Positions 39,198-48,325 of a stretch of DNA of 64,000 bases are shown piece after piece. The stretch is from a bacterium (GTDB taxonomy: Bacteria; Auribacterota; UBA3054): NCBI GenBank assembly GCA_017557885.1, contig JAFYXV010000007.1, positions 360,645 to 424,644 of the forward strand. The letters are read 5' to 3'. The position numbers were made by a program, and so were the translations under genes. Each line of letters starts with the position of its first letter. The stretch's first letter is position 1. The notes under the pieces are model-generated. The model was not told the DNA's origin. It did not search any database and saw only the letters and a program-made list of their open reading frames with translations.

Positions 39198-41273
39198 TTA
39201 TTTCTCGTAGGTGAGATACGGTTCCAGTTCGTTTATAAGCGCCTGGATGCGTTCGGCGCCTTTGTCGTAGCTTTCGTTTTCAGTGATGGGGTCTGAGAAG
39301 CGAACGAAGGCCCAGCGGTCTCCCAGACCCTTGAAGACCAGGTCGAAGGTGGTCTTGAAGGGCAGCCACATGTAGCGCCTGGTGGCGTAAAGGATGGGGG
39401 AAGTTTTGTGCAGTTTGTGGTCGCACTGGTACCAGTAGATGATGGTCTCCCTGATGTTGGCCTGGATGAAACTCACGTCCATCCTGGCGGCGTCGAAGGA
39501 GGAGCTTCCCAGGGTCAGCGGGAAATCCACCGGCTCGTCGATAGTCCAGCCCTGGCTGGGGAAGCAGGCTTCCGGGGCGTGGATGGAATGGTGGTCCTTG
39601 TCGTTCTGGACTATGGCCAGCATGACGGCTTCCGGATGACGGTGGATCTGGATCGTCTGGATGAGGGCAAAATGGCGCAGCAGCTGAGCGGTCTGGAAGA
39701 CGTGCATTTTTTCCTCGCCGGTCTGGGCGCTTTTGGTCTTGGCCACCAGGTTGGAACGCCAGAAGGAGGCGCTCGCCACAAGCTGGGTGGCGCCGAGCCC
39801 GTCGAAAGGCACTTCGGGAGAGATCTCGCCGATGGCTTTGTAGCGTTCCTCGTCGCTTGATTTCGGGGAAAAGAGTTTTTCCACGGTCTTCTCGTAGGAG
39901 GCGTAGAGCTCCTTGGGAAGATAATAGGAACGGAAATAGACCGTGTCCTCGGGCAGTTCCTTCAGTTCCAATTCGGAGACCGGGACCGGGACGCCCACCC
40001 TGGTCTCAGTTCTCAGGGGAATGTTTGTGATGATGGGAAGCATCCTGACTGAGATGCCCTCGCCGGTCACCATATAAGGAGTCGTCGCGTAAGCGAGCCC
40101 GGGGGTGTAGCGGATGTTCTCCTTGACTTTGCCAGCCAGGATGTAGGCCAGGAAGACGAGCGCGAAGACCACGAGGGCGTGCACGTAAACTTTGGCGTAG
40201 TAGGGAGAGGCCTGACCTTCGTCGCAGTCTTCCCTGACGTCCTCCTCCTTGGGGAGAGTCTCGCCTCTTTCCTTGGCTTCTTTCTCCGATTGCTTTTTCG
40301 CTTTGCGCTGGGCGGCCAGCTCCCTTTCTATTCCGGGCAGTCTCTCAAGTATGGCGCAGGCGACGAAGATCATGACGAAGCCCAGGGTATAGACGACCAC
40401 TCCGGGATATTCGTGGAAGGCTCCGAAGGCCACCTTGCGGCCCCAGCCTTCCGAGAGATGAAGGGTGTGCTCAAGATAGGTGAAGAAGGAGCCGCAGTAG
40501 GCGATCAAGACGATCCTCAGGGAGTTGTTCAGGACCGCGATGGGGGCGATCAAAAGCACCATGACGACTCGCTTCCACCAGGTCTTCAAGTAGAAATAAG
40601 CCATCACCAGGCACAGGACGCTGGTCATTATAAGGGACTGGAGGCCGCTGCAGGGCGCCGCCACGTCGAACTGCACATCGGGAACGTTTACCAAAGAGAC
40701 GTTGGTGCCCTGGCGCATAACCTGGATGCCCCAGAGGGAGCCTGTGAAATTGATGAAGCGGCAGGCCAGGTCGGTGGAAAGGATCCTCAGATGGGTGGAG
40801 ATGATGCTGCTGCCCAATCCCCACTGCACGGAAAAGAGCATGATGAACAAAGGGAATATGGCGGCTTTGGCCATCTGCCAGCCGCCCAGATAAAGCAGGG
40901 TGGACCAGAAGCAGAAAAGGCAGAAGACCGTCTGGGCGGCGTTGAAATCCGCTCTTTTGAGCCCCAGGGTGCAGGTCAGGCCGAAAACCAGGAACACCAG
41001 GCCCAGGTAGCAGATTCGCTTTTGGGCTTTTTTCATGACTTTCCTGGCCGCGAACAAAAGATAGGCGCTGCCTAAAAAGATGATGAGGCCGTTGGAGTTG
41101 TAGCCGTGCTGGCTGTTCCAGCTCTGGTAGGTCCTCAGAAGGGGATAGTAGTAGAGGGCCAGCGCCGCCAGCGCCGCCGCGATGAGGGCGATGACGGTTA
41201 TGGCTTTGCAGCGGCGGTTGCGGGCGTGCATCGCGCTGAAATCAGGCGCGTCTTGAAAATTGTTTTCTTCCAT
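39198..41273 (-). CDS. Exosortase with large C-terminal extracytoplasmic domain (EpsI-like)
   Basis: Exosortases are membrane cysteine transpeptidases that process PEP-CTERM-type sorting signals. The N-terminal half of this 691-residue protein has about ten helices and the catalytic triad: Cys208 in APCSGLQSL, Arg253 in NNSLRIV and His287 in AFHEYPG. From about residue 360 a membrane helix (VHALVVFALVFLAYIL) leads to a large soluble domain containing HSIHAPEACFPSQGW, the hallmark of the EpsI domain. Thus exosortase and EpsI are fused. No protein in the window has an obvious PEP-CTERM tail, so its substrates lie elsewhere. The pyrF stop side overlaps its start by one base. Confidence 0.9.
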   Translation of the reverse strand: MEENNFQDAPDFSAMHARNRRCKAITVIALIAAALAALALYYYPLLRTYQSWNSQHGYNSNGLIIFLGSAYLLFAARKVMKKAQKRICYLGLVFLVFGLTCTLGLKRADFNAAQTVFCLFCFWSTLLYLGGWQMAKAAIFPLFIMLFSVQWGLGSSIISTHLRILSTDLACRFINFTGSLWGIQVMRQGTNVSLVNVPDVQFDVAAPCSGLQSLIMTSVLCLVMAYFYLKTWWKRVVMVLLIAPIAVLNNSLRIVLIAYCGSFFTYLEHTLHLSEGWGRKVAFGAFHEYPGVVVYTLGFVMIFVACAILERLPGIERELAAQRKAKKQSEKEAKERGETLPKEEDVREDCDEGQASPYYAKVYVHALVVFALVFLAYILAGKVKENIRYTPGLAYATTPYMVTGEGISVRMLPIITNIPLRTETRVGVPVPVSELELKELPEDTVYFRSYYLPKELYASYEKTVEKLFSPKSSDEERYKAIGEISPEVPFDGLGATQLVASASFWRSNLVAKTKSAQTGEEKMHVFQTAQLLRHFALIQTIQIHRHPEAVMLAIVQNDKDHHSIHAPEACFPSQGWTIDEPVDFPLTLGSSSFDAARMDVSFIQANIRETIIYWYQCDHKLHKTSPILYATRRYMWLPFKTTFDLVFKGLGDRWAFVRFSDPITENESYDKGAERIQALINELEPYLTYEK

Positions 41274-41971
41274 TATTTCGCGTTCTCAATCTCGTTTAAA
41301 ATATCCTGCATGGCGGAGGCGGGGGAAGCCGCTTCGGTAATGGGACGCCCCACCACGATGTAGCTGGCGCCGTCATTTATCGCTTCGCTGGGGGTTTTGA
41401 TCCTTTTCTGATCGCCCACAGCCGAGCCTTTCGGACGGATGCCCGGGGTGACGATAAGAAAGTCCGGCCCGCAGCATTCCCGGATGGCTTTTATTTCTTT
41501 CGGCGAGCAGACCACGCCGTCCACGCCGCTTTCACGGGCCAGCAGGGCCAGGCTTTTCACCTGTTCTATAACGCTTTTCCCGACGCCCAGTTCGTTCTGC
41601 AAAGTTTCCTCGTCGATGGAGGTCAGGACAGTCACCGCCAGGACTTTCGTCCGGGAGCCGGCTTCCTTTACGCCTTCCACGGCGGCTTTCAGCATGGCGC
41701 TTCCGCCGGAGGCGTGGACGGTAAGAAGCTCCGCTCCAAGAGTGCCGGCGTTCTTGGCGGCTTTCCTGACGGTGTTGGGGATGTCGTGCAGCTTAAGGTC
41801 CAGCATGACTTTGCCGCCGCCCGCGATCAGTTCCCGGACGATCTCCGGGCCGAAGCCCACGAACATTTCCAGGCCGAGTTTAAAGATGCCTCCGAAGGGG
41901 GCCAGCTGTTTAATTAGCGAGCGCATTGTTTCGCGGTCACTGACGTCAAGAGCGGTGATGACAGGGTTCAT
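41273..41971 (-). CDS. pyrF: Orotidine 5'-phosphate decarboxylase
   Basis: Makes UMP from OMP. The 232-residue TIM barrel has the catalytic LDLKLHDIPNTV segment near residue 58, ALDVSDRETMRSL at the N-terminus, and VTPGIRPKGS near 172 and IVVGRPITEA near 212. Its ATG overlaps the end of the upstream reductase gene by four bases, and its TAA shares a base with the exosortase start. Confidence 0.96.
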   Translation of the reverse strand: MNPVITALDVSDRETMRSLIKQLAPFGGIFKLGLEMFVGFGPEIVRELIAGGGKVMLDLKLHDIPNTVRKAAKNAGTLGAELLTVHASGGSAMLKAAVEGVKEAGSRTKVLAVTVLTSIDEETLQNELGVGKSVIEQVKSLALLARESGVDGVVCSPKEIKAIRECCGPDFLIVTPGIRPKGSAVGDQKRIKTPSEAINDGASYIVVGRPITEAASPASAMQDILNEIENAK

Positions 41972-42909
41972 AATTTTTTCAAATATTCGTTTTGTTTAAA
42001 GTAAAGCTGCTGCTCCAGCATTCTGATCTTTTTTAGGTCCGCGCCCTTTAGAAGTGCGGCTTTCAGGGGATTGGAATATATGCCTTTCACTTCCATCGGC
42101 CTTTTGGCGTCGTAGTCTAGTTTCATGCTCGGCGCGTAGGGGACCATAGAGTCGGTGTAGGTAAGCATTTTCTCAATGAACTCGTTTTCAATCTTTACGC
42201 CGCAGGCCAGCGCGCCCTGCTGCGTTTCCAGCATCAGGTCTTTTATGAGTTTTCTGGTCTCCGGATCCTGCATTAGCTTGTCCGTGGAGGTGTCCATGAC
42301 TACGGTCATGCCGTTGTAGGGGATGTTCCAGACTAATTTCCTCCAGCGCAGCGTCGGGAGGTCATCTTCAACGGAAGCCTCCACGCCGCAGGCGATGAAA
42401 TCGTCTCTGACCTTTTCAAGCAGCTCGCAGGCCGCTTTGCTCTTTTTTAGCAGGGCGAAGCTGATGTGCCCGAAGTCGCAGTGCTTGATGTGCCCGGGAG
42501 CGACCTTAAAGGAGCAGATGAAGGCCGAAGCTCCGGCGATTGGAACGCCCGGCAGATCCGCGCTTAGCTCTTCCTCGAAAAGCAGCCCGTTCTGGACAAG
42601 GATGACGAGCGTTTTTTCCTTGAGGATGGGCTTCAGCATTTCAGGCAACAGATGGTTGGCGGTAGTCTTCAGGCAGACAAGCACGACGTCCGCTTTCGGC
42701 ATGTCGCCCGTCTTGGCGTAAACTTCAGCATCTGGCAGCGCAAAGTCGCCGTTGCAGGACTCGATCGTGAGTCCCTGCCTTTTGACTTCCTCAAAGCCCG
42801 TCCTGACCTGGAAGCAGACGCGCCTGCCGCCGCGAGCGAGCATTCCGCCGTAGTAGCCGCCCAGAGCGCCGGTTCCGAGGACCGCGTATGTCAAATTCTT
42901 ATTTTCCAT
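41968..42909 (-). CDS. Ketopantoate reductase-like protein (PanE/ApbA family)
   Basis: An NADP-dependent reductase that may convert ketopantoate to pantoate in CoA synthesis. The start at 42909 (MENKNLTYAVLGTGALGG) places the nucleotide-binding GTGALGGYYGG motif at the N-terminus; the longer frame to 43026 adds residues with no family counterpart. VLVCLKTTANHLL, VQNGLL and LRWRKLVWNIPYNGMTVVMD match PanE. The C-terminal helical domain reads PYAPSMKLDYDAKRPMEVKGIYSNP. Since the family is broad, pantoate synthesis is likely but not certain. Confidence 0.85.
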   Translation of the reverse strand: MENKNLTYAVLGTGALGGYYGGMLARGGRRVCFQVRTGFEEVKRQGLTIESCNGDFALPDAEVYAKTGDMPKADVVLVCLKTTANHLLPEMLKPILKEKTLVILVQNGLLFEEELSADLPGVPIAGASAFICSFKVAPGHIKHCDFGHISFALLKKSKAACELLEKVRDDFIACGVEASVEDDLPTLRWRKLVWNIPYNGMTVVMDTSTDKLMQDPETRKLIKDLMLETQQGALACGVKIENEFIEKMLTYTDSMVPYAPSMKLDYDAKRPMEVKGIYSNPLKAALLKGADLKKIRMLEQQLYFKQNEYLKKL

Positions 42910-43043
42910 AAAATAATAATCAGTATTTTTAATTATAACATTTTTCCAAGGCTTAAAAATGAAGCCTGCAAAAGCGCCGGAGAGCTTGCGCACAGGGAGG
43001 CCGCGCTGTCCCGGAGCGCAATTCATCCCGGGGTCTGTTCTCG

Positions 43044-43072
43044 TTGACTTGAAGCCTTAATCCTTGTATAAT
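43044..43072 (+). promoter_or_regulatory. Strong promoter of the DUF2723 gene run
   Basis: TTGACT (43044-43049) and a perfect TATAAT (43067-43072) at 17-base spacing, 37 bases before the start codon. This excludes the upstream in-frame TTG as the start. Confidence 0.85.
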
Positions 43073-43108
43073 GAAATATTAATAATCAAATTTAGTATAA
43101 GGAGCAAT

Positions 43109-46100
43109 ATGGCCCGTAAGTTTACTCAGGAAGACATGCCCGGCGCGACCAACACCGTCACTGCGGCGGCGGAAGACAGTTCCAAGAAGAACTCCTCTTC
43201 CGTTTCCTGGTTTTATTGGTTTTCTCCCGTCAACTGGATCTCCGCGGTGCTAAGTTACGCCGTTTCGCTTTCCGTTTATATCTACACTCTCCAGCCCACC
43301 GTGGGATTGGAGGACTCCGGCGAACTCATAACCGCGGCCTACCGTCTTGGCGTCCCGCACCCGCCGGGATATCCTTTCTGGACCATCATGTCCAAGATCT
43401 TCTCCTCTTTGCCGATCGGTCACGACATCGCCTACAGGGTGAATCTCTGGTCCGCTTTCACGGGCGCTCTGGCCGCCGGCATGATCACTCTGATCATTAC
43501 TAAGGCGGGCGAGCTCTTTTTCGACGATGAGGACGACGAGCTGCACAAGATGCACATCATTCCCTCCCTGGAGCGCTTCGGACTGACGCTTCCAAGATTC
43601 GTCAACTCTCTCTGCGGCATCGCCGCGGGCGTTCTTTTCGCCTTGACGCCGGGGACCTGGTCCCAGTGCACCATCACGGAAGTCTATTCCCTGAACGCCT
43701 TCTTCATGGTCTTGCTGATGCTGCTTTCCTTCATCCTGATGTTCAATCCGGAAAAGCGGGGCATCCTTTACGCCATGGCTTTTGTTTTCGGTTTCGCCAA
43801 CACCAACCACTACACCGTTTTCGTCATGATAGGCGGCATGGCCTGGGCGGCTTACTGCGCCAAGCGGTCTGGGGCGGAATATCTGACCCTCTGCCTGAAC
43901 GCGGTTTTCCTGCTCCTATTTTCCTGGGTGGTCTTCAACAAGATCACTTACAACGATACGCTGGTCAGGCTGACGCCCTTCTCCTTCGACGATATTTTGG
44001 GGAGAGGCAACTTTTTCCTGATGTTCATTCTGCCCTTCGTTGCCTATTGGATCATTTCCGACGTCATCAACAAAAAGTTCTTCGAATACGACGAGTGGGG
44101 AAAACTTCTGGGCTCATTTTTCCTGGGCTTGTGCATGTATTTTTGGCTGCCCATCGCCTCCGCCACCAACCCTCAGCTGAACTGGGGGCGCCCCCGCACC
44201 ACCCAGGGCTTGTGGCACGCCATCTGCCGCGGCCAGTATGAGCAGCTGTCCTTCTCCAGAGGCATCAAGACTTTTATGCTGCAGTGCTGGTTCTATCTGA
44301 AGGACACCTGGGACCAGTATCCAATGACGCTTATCTTCGCTTTCCTGTGTCTGGTGACCATTCTGGTGGTGGCCAAGAAGGAGAAGCTTAGGAACTGGCT
44401 TATTTTCCTTCTGATCACGCTTTTGTGCTGCGGCATCGGCATGTGCTATCTGATGAACCCTAAGCTGGACGTCACCAGCCAGTACATTAACCGCGTCTTT
44501 TTCATCATGTCCCACGCCGCTTTGGCGGTTCTGGTCGGCACCGGTATGATCACCATCACCGCCGTGCTGCTTCCCATGGCGAAGAACGTGGGGGACAAGT
44601 GGCGCACCCTGGCTCTGGCGGTCGGTTCGGCCTTCCTGGCCTACGGCTTGTTTTTCGCTTTCGCGGTTCCCGTTGAAGCGGCTCATCCGGGAACTTTCAA
44701 CAATTTCCTGATCAGCGCGGCGCTGCACAATCTGGGAGGCGCTTCCGTGGCGGTGGGCGTCTGCTACGGCGCCGTTTTTGCCCTGATCGGAATTTTCATT
44801 CTCCTGAGCGTGACTGTGCCCGGGAAGATGGGCTTGTGCGCCATCCTCATCGCGCTTTTGTGTTTCCTGACGCCTTTCATTACCGCCACGGAAAACTGGG
44901 GCGAGAACAACCAGCGCTATAAGAATTTCGGCTATATTTACGGCGAAGAGATCATGAAGATCTGCAAGCCGAACACGATCTATTACGGCGGCACCGACCC
45001 CGGACGTTTCGTGCCCATGTACATGATCAACGTGGACCGCTTCAGGGAAGACTGCTGGCTCATAACCCAGAACGGCCTGGCGGACGATTCCTACATGACG
45101 GTCCTGAGAGACCGCTACTGCGAGCCTCAGGTCGTCTGGGGCTGGGTGAGAGCCCTGCTGAAGCTTTTGAACGCCTCCAGGGAGGACCACAAGAAAGGCG
45201 TGGACACCATCTACATTCCCTCGGATTACGATTTCCAGCACTCCTTCGAGCTTTACTACCAGGACGTGGAGAGAAGAGCCAAGAGGGGAGAACCCATAGG
45301 CGAGGAAGTCAGCCTGGAAGGCGGCAAGATCAGCATCCGCGGCATCGAAGGCGTCATGCGCCTCAACTCCATTCTGACCAGGATGATCTACGACAGGAAT
45401 ATCAAGAAGCACCCCTTCTTCCTGGAGGAGAGCTACACCATCGAGTGGATGTATCCTTATCTCAAGCCAGCCGGCATCATAATGGAGCTGTGCGACCGCA
45501 AGGTCGATATCACGCCGGAAATAGTCGCTGCGGACACGGCGTACTGGAAGAACCTGAAGACGGTCTTCAAGGACGGCGGCACGCTTTATTTTGAGGATAT
45601 AACGAACGGCCGCAAGGGCAAGGTGGACGTCAAGGCCGGCGAGTTTTTCGAGGACCTGGCGGCCAGGAAATCCTTCGCCAAATGCCGCACCGCCATCGGC
45701 GGACTTTACGAATACCACAAGATGAACAAGGAAGCGGAACTGGCCTACAGGGACGCCATCTGGCTCAACGACATGTCCGCGGAAGCCTACATGCGCCTCT
45801 CTTCGCTGCTGGCCAGGACCGGTAAGGAAACGGAGGGCCTGAACGTCATCAAGGAATACCTTGCGAAGGACCCCATGAACGCCTCCATGGCGCAGTATGT
45901 CCATTACCTTTCGATGGAAGTGCAGAACAAACAGCTTCACGACCAGCTGAAAGAGGAACTGAGAGCGCCGGGCCCCATCGACTGGAAATATTATCTTGAC
46001 ATCGCCGCCAAGTGGGAAAAAGCCAAGGACACTTCTTTCCCGCAGCTGATCTACTCCGCGCTTCTTGCCAGGGACGACGTCAACGATCCCGAAATGTTCG

Positions 46101-46405
46101 ACAGGATCGGCAAGAGTTTCCAGAAGCAGAAACGCTATATGGAGATGGCTGTCGCCTACAACAGAGGTTTGGAGATGGCCGATCTCACCGACCAGAAAAA
46201 AGCGGAGTTCAATCTTCAGATGGCCGCCTCCTTCATCATGACCGGCCGTCACAAAGAGGCCATGAATTATGTGGAGGCGGCGGTCAAGGCCGACAAGGGC
46301 GCGACCAGGAAGCGCCTGCTTCAGGATCCCGCCTTCGAGCCTTTGAGGATCAACGCCGACGCGAATATCGCGAACAGGATCAAAGAACTTACGGAAGCGA
46401 AATAA
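43109..46405 (+). CDS. DUF2723 polytopic membrane protein with TPR-like C-terminal half
   Basis: A 1098-residue membrane protein. Its N-terminal part holds the DUF2723 signature LEDSGELITAAYRLGVPHPPGYPF, then about a dozen helices; DUF2723 proteins are related to GT-C glycosyltransferases (protein mannosyltransferase-like) that use polyprenyl-phosphate sugars outside the membrane. A soluble segment (SDYDFQHSFELYYQDVERR) follows. The last ~220 residues contain TPR-like helix pairs (MNKEAELAYRDAIWLNDMSAEAYMRLSSLL, MEMAVAYNRGLEMADL). An AAGGAG site precedes ATG 43109. nadC starts at its stop (TAATG). Glycosyl transfer is inferred, not shown. Confidence 0.85.
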   Translation: MARKFTQEDMPGATNTVTAAAEDSSKKNSSSVSWFYWFSPVNWISAVLSYAVSLSVYIYTLQPTVGLEDSGELITAAYRLGVPHPPGYPFWTIMSKIFSSLPIGHDIAYRVNLWSAFTGALAAGMITLIITKAGELFFDDEDDELHKMHIIPSLERFGLTLPRFVNSLCGIAAGVLFALTPGTWSQCTITEVYSLNAFFMVLLMLLSFILMFNPEKRGILYAMAFVFGFANTNHYTVFVMIGGMAWAAYCAKRSGAEYLTLCLNAVFLLLFSWVVFNKITYNDTLVRLTPFSFDDILGRGNFFLMFILPFVAYWIISDVINKKFFEYDEWGKLLGSFFLGLCMYFWLPIASATNPQLNWGRPRTTQGLWHAICRGQYEQLSFSRGIKTFMLQCWFYLKDTWDQYPMTLIFAFLCLVTILVVAKKEKLRNWLIFLLITLLCCGIGMCYLMNPKLDVTSQYINRVFFIMSHAALAVLVGTGMITITAVLLPMAKNVGDKWRTLALAVGSAFLAYGLFFAFAVPVEAAHPGTFNNFLISAALHNLGGASVAVGVCYGAVFALIGIFILLSVTVPGKMGLCAILIALLCFLTPFITATENWGENNQRYKNFGYIYGEEIMKICKPNTIYYGGTDPGRFVPMYMINVDRFREDCWLITQNGLADDSYMTVLRDRYCEPQVVWGWVRALLKLLNASREDHKKGVDTIYIPSDYDFQHSFELYYQDVERRAKRGEPIGEEVSLEGGKISIRGIEGVMRLNSILTRMIYDRNIKKHPFFLEESYTIEWMYPYLKPAGIIMELCDRKVDITPEIVAADTAYWKNLKTVFKDGGTLYFEDITNGRKGKVDVKAGEFFEDLAARKSFAKCRTAIGGLYEYHKMNKEAELAYRDAIWLNDMSAEAYMRLSSLLARTGKETEGLNVIKEYLAKDPMNASMAQYVHYLSMEVQNKQLHDQLKEELRAPGPIDWKYYLDIAAKWEKAKDTSFPQLIYSALLARDDVNDPEMFDRIGKSFQKQKRYMEMAVAYNRGLEMADLTDQKKAEFNLQMAASFIMTGRHKEAMNYVEAAVKADKGATRKRLLQDPAFEPLRINADANIANRIKELTEAK

Positions 46406-47244
46406 TGCATTTTTCTCCCAGGGAACGTCTGTGCGCCCAAGCGCTTTTAGCCAGGTCTTTTTACGAAGACAAGGCCGACCGCGACCTTACCTCCGGGATA
46501 AGCTGCCCCAAAGAAAAAGCGGGGCGCTTCTTCCTGAGGACAAGGCAGGATATAGTCGTTTCCGGGCTGGAGGCGGTTTCCTTCGGCTTTAAGTTCCTGG
46601 AGGGCGGCGTGGAGGCCGAACTGCTCAAAACGGACGGCGACCGCGCGGCCAAAGGGGAAACCCTGGCCGTCGTCTCCGGTCCCGTCGCGCCGATTCTCAG
46701 CTGCGAGAGGACCGTCCTGAATCTGCTGCAGAGAATGTGCGGAGTGGCGACGCTGACCGCAAGATACGTTGCGGCCTCCGAAGGCCTCGTCAAGATCGTG
46801 GACACCAGGAAGACCTTGCCGGGATTCCGGCTGCTGGACAAATACGCCGTGCGCTGCGGCGGCGGCGCGAACCACCGTCTCGATCTCTCCGACATGATAA
46901 TGCTGAAAGACAATCACCTGGCTTATTCCGGGCTCTCTTACGCTGAACTCTTTGAAAAAGCCAGGCGGGAGCATCCCGGCGTTCCCGTCGCCGTTGAGGC
47001 TGAGAATTACGACCAGGCGCTGGAACTGTCCGCCCTTAAGCCGGACATCCTGATGCTGGACAACATTCCCGCGGAAGAAATGAAAAGGATCGCGGAAGCC
47101 CTTGAGGGCAAAGTCGTTTTGGAAGCGACGGGCGGCGTGACGCTTGACAATCTTTACGAGATCGCCAGATGCGGAGTGCAGCGCATCAGCATCGGCGCCA
47201 TAACCCACAGCGCGACCGCTGTCGATCTGGGGCTGGACGCATGA
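46405..47244 (+). CDS. nadC: Nicotinate-nucleotide pyrophosphorylase (quinolinate phosphoribosyltransferase)
   Basis: Makes nicotinate mononucleotide from quinolinate and PRPP in NAD synthesis. The 279-residue protein shows DRDLTSG, ERTVLNLLQRMCGVATLT, VDTRKTLPGFRLLDKYAVRCGGGANHR, MLKDNHL, VAVEAENYDQ and EATGGVTLDNLYEIA. ATG 46405 overlaps the DUF2723 stop by one base and begins the protein with the normal length. The following birA overlaps by four bases. Confidence 0.96.
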   Translation: MHFSPRERLCAQALLARSFYEDKADRDLTSGISCPKEKAGRFFLRTRQDIVVSGLEAVSFGFKFLEGGVEAELLKTDGDRAAKGETLAVVSGPVAPILSCERTVLNLLQRMCGVATLTARYVAASEGLVKIVDTRKTLPGFRLLDKYAVRCGGGANHRLDLSDMIMLKDNHLAYSGLSYAELFEKARREHPGVPVAVEAENYDQALELSALKPDILMLDNIPAEEMKRIAEALEGKVVLEATGGVTLDNLYEIARCGVQRISIGAITHSATAVDLGLDA

Positions 47245-47819
47245 ATTCTTTCCACGTCACCGAATGCGCGTCCACCATGGACGAAGCGAGGGCCCTCATA
47301 GACAAAGGCGAAAAAATTCCTTTTTATCTTTTCGCCGACCGTCAGCTCAAGGGCAGGGGACAGTACGGAAAAAACTGGGAATCCTATGAGGGGAATCTTT
47401 TTCTCTCCGTGGTGATGAACGCTTGCGACGTGAAGGCGCCAGGCCTGCTTTCCCTGACGGTCGGGCTCTCGGTGGCGGAAGCCCTGGCGGAAAAAGGGCT
47501 GCGGCCGAATCTGGTCTGGCCCAACGACGTTCTTATCGACGGGGCGAAAACAGCCGGGATCCTCATAGAGGAGCACGGCGGCGCTTTCATAGCCGGGATC
47601 GGGCTGAACCTCAACCTTCCCGCCGGCCCGACAGTCCTGGAGGACGGAAGGCTGATAAATTCCGTCTCCTTCCACACCGGATCGCCGGAGGCGAAGGAGA
47701 CCTGGTCTGATCTTCTGGCGGAATCGATATTGCAAAGAATCAAATTGGGAGAGGAAGCGATCCTTCCAACTTGGCGCGGATTCTCCCAGCCTCACACCGT
47801 AGGAGAAATGGTGAAATGA
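47241..47819 (+). CDS. birA: Biotin--[acetyl-CoA carboxylase] ligase
   Basis: Attaches biotin to the biotin carboxyl carrier protein. The 192-residue protein is a single catalytic domain: STMDEAR at the N-terminus, the biotin/adenylate motif KGRGQYGKNWES near residue 40, and VWPNDVLIDGAKTAGILIE. The N-terminal DNA-binding repressor domain and the small C-terminal domain of E. coli BirA are absent or very short, so it is an enzyme only. It overlaps nadC (ATGA) and the following acetyltransferase (ATGA). Confidence 0.92.
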   Translation: MNSFHVTECASTMDEARALIDKGEKIPFYLFADRQLKGRGQYGKNWESYEGNLFLSVVMNACDVKAPGLLSLTVGLSVAEALAEKGLRPNLVWPNDVLIDGAKTAGILIEEHGGAFIAGIGLNLNLPAGPTVLEDGRLINSVSFHTGSPEAKETWSDLLAESILQRIKLGEEAILPTWRGFSQPHTVGEMVK

Positions 47820-48283
47820 AATATGAACTTGTAGAGCCGACTTTGGGCATGATGCACAAAGTTTACGAGCTTATCATGAGCGAGGCGGCGGAATTCAAAC
47901 TCCTCCCCAGGGCTCTCTCGGACCTCTATGAGCATGTCCACGATTTTACCGTGGCGATAGACAAGGAAACGGGCGAAATAATCGGCTGCGTGGCGCTGAA
48001 CATCGTCTGGGAGGACCTGGGCGAGATCCGCTCCCTTACGGTGGCTGAGGGCCACAAGGACATGGGGATCGGCAGAATGCTGGTGGAAGCCTGCATAAAG
48101 GACGCCAGGGCGCTTGGCTTGAAAAGGATGTTCGCCCTGACCTATGTTCCGGAGTTCTTTTTGAAATGCGGTTTCAAAAAGATCAACAAGGAGCTGCTGC
48201 CTCACAAGATCTGGAGCGTCTGCATCAACTGTCCGAAATTCCCGGACTGCGACGAGCAGGCGGTGGAGCTGAACATTGAGTAA
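47816..48283 (+). CDS. GNAT N-acetyltransferase, probably N-acetylglutamate synthase-like
   Basis: A 155-residue acetyl-CoA-dependent N-acetyltransferase. The CoA-binding motif reads RSLTVAEGHKDMGIGRMLVEAC. The C-terminal part (FALTYVPEFFLKCGFKKINKE followed by LPHKIWSVCINCPKFPDC) is characteristic of the short ArgA-like acetyltransferases that make N-acetylglutamate for arginine synthesis. The catalytic role in arginine synthesis is inferred from this motif; no other arg genes are nearby. Confidence 0.82.
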   Translation: MKYELVEPTLGMMHKVYELIMSEAAEFKLLPRALSDLYEHVHDFTVAIDKETGEIIGCVALNIVWEDLGEIRSLTVAEGHKDMGIGRMLVEACIKDARALGLKRMFALTYVPEFFLKCGFKKINKELLPHKIWSVCINCPKFPDCDEQAVELNIE

Positions 48284-48325
48284 ACAACCTACCGAACAGT
48301 AGTACAAATAAAATCAGGAGCTATT

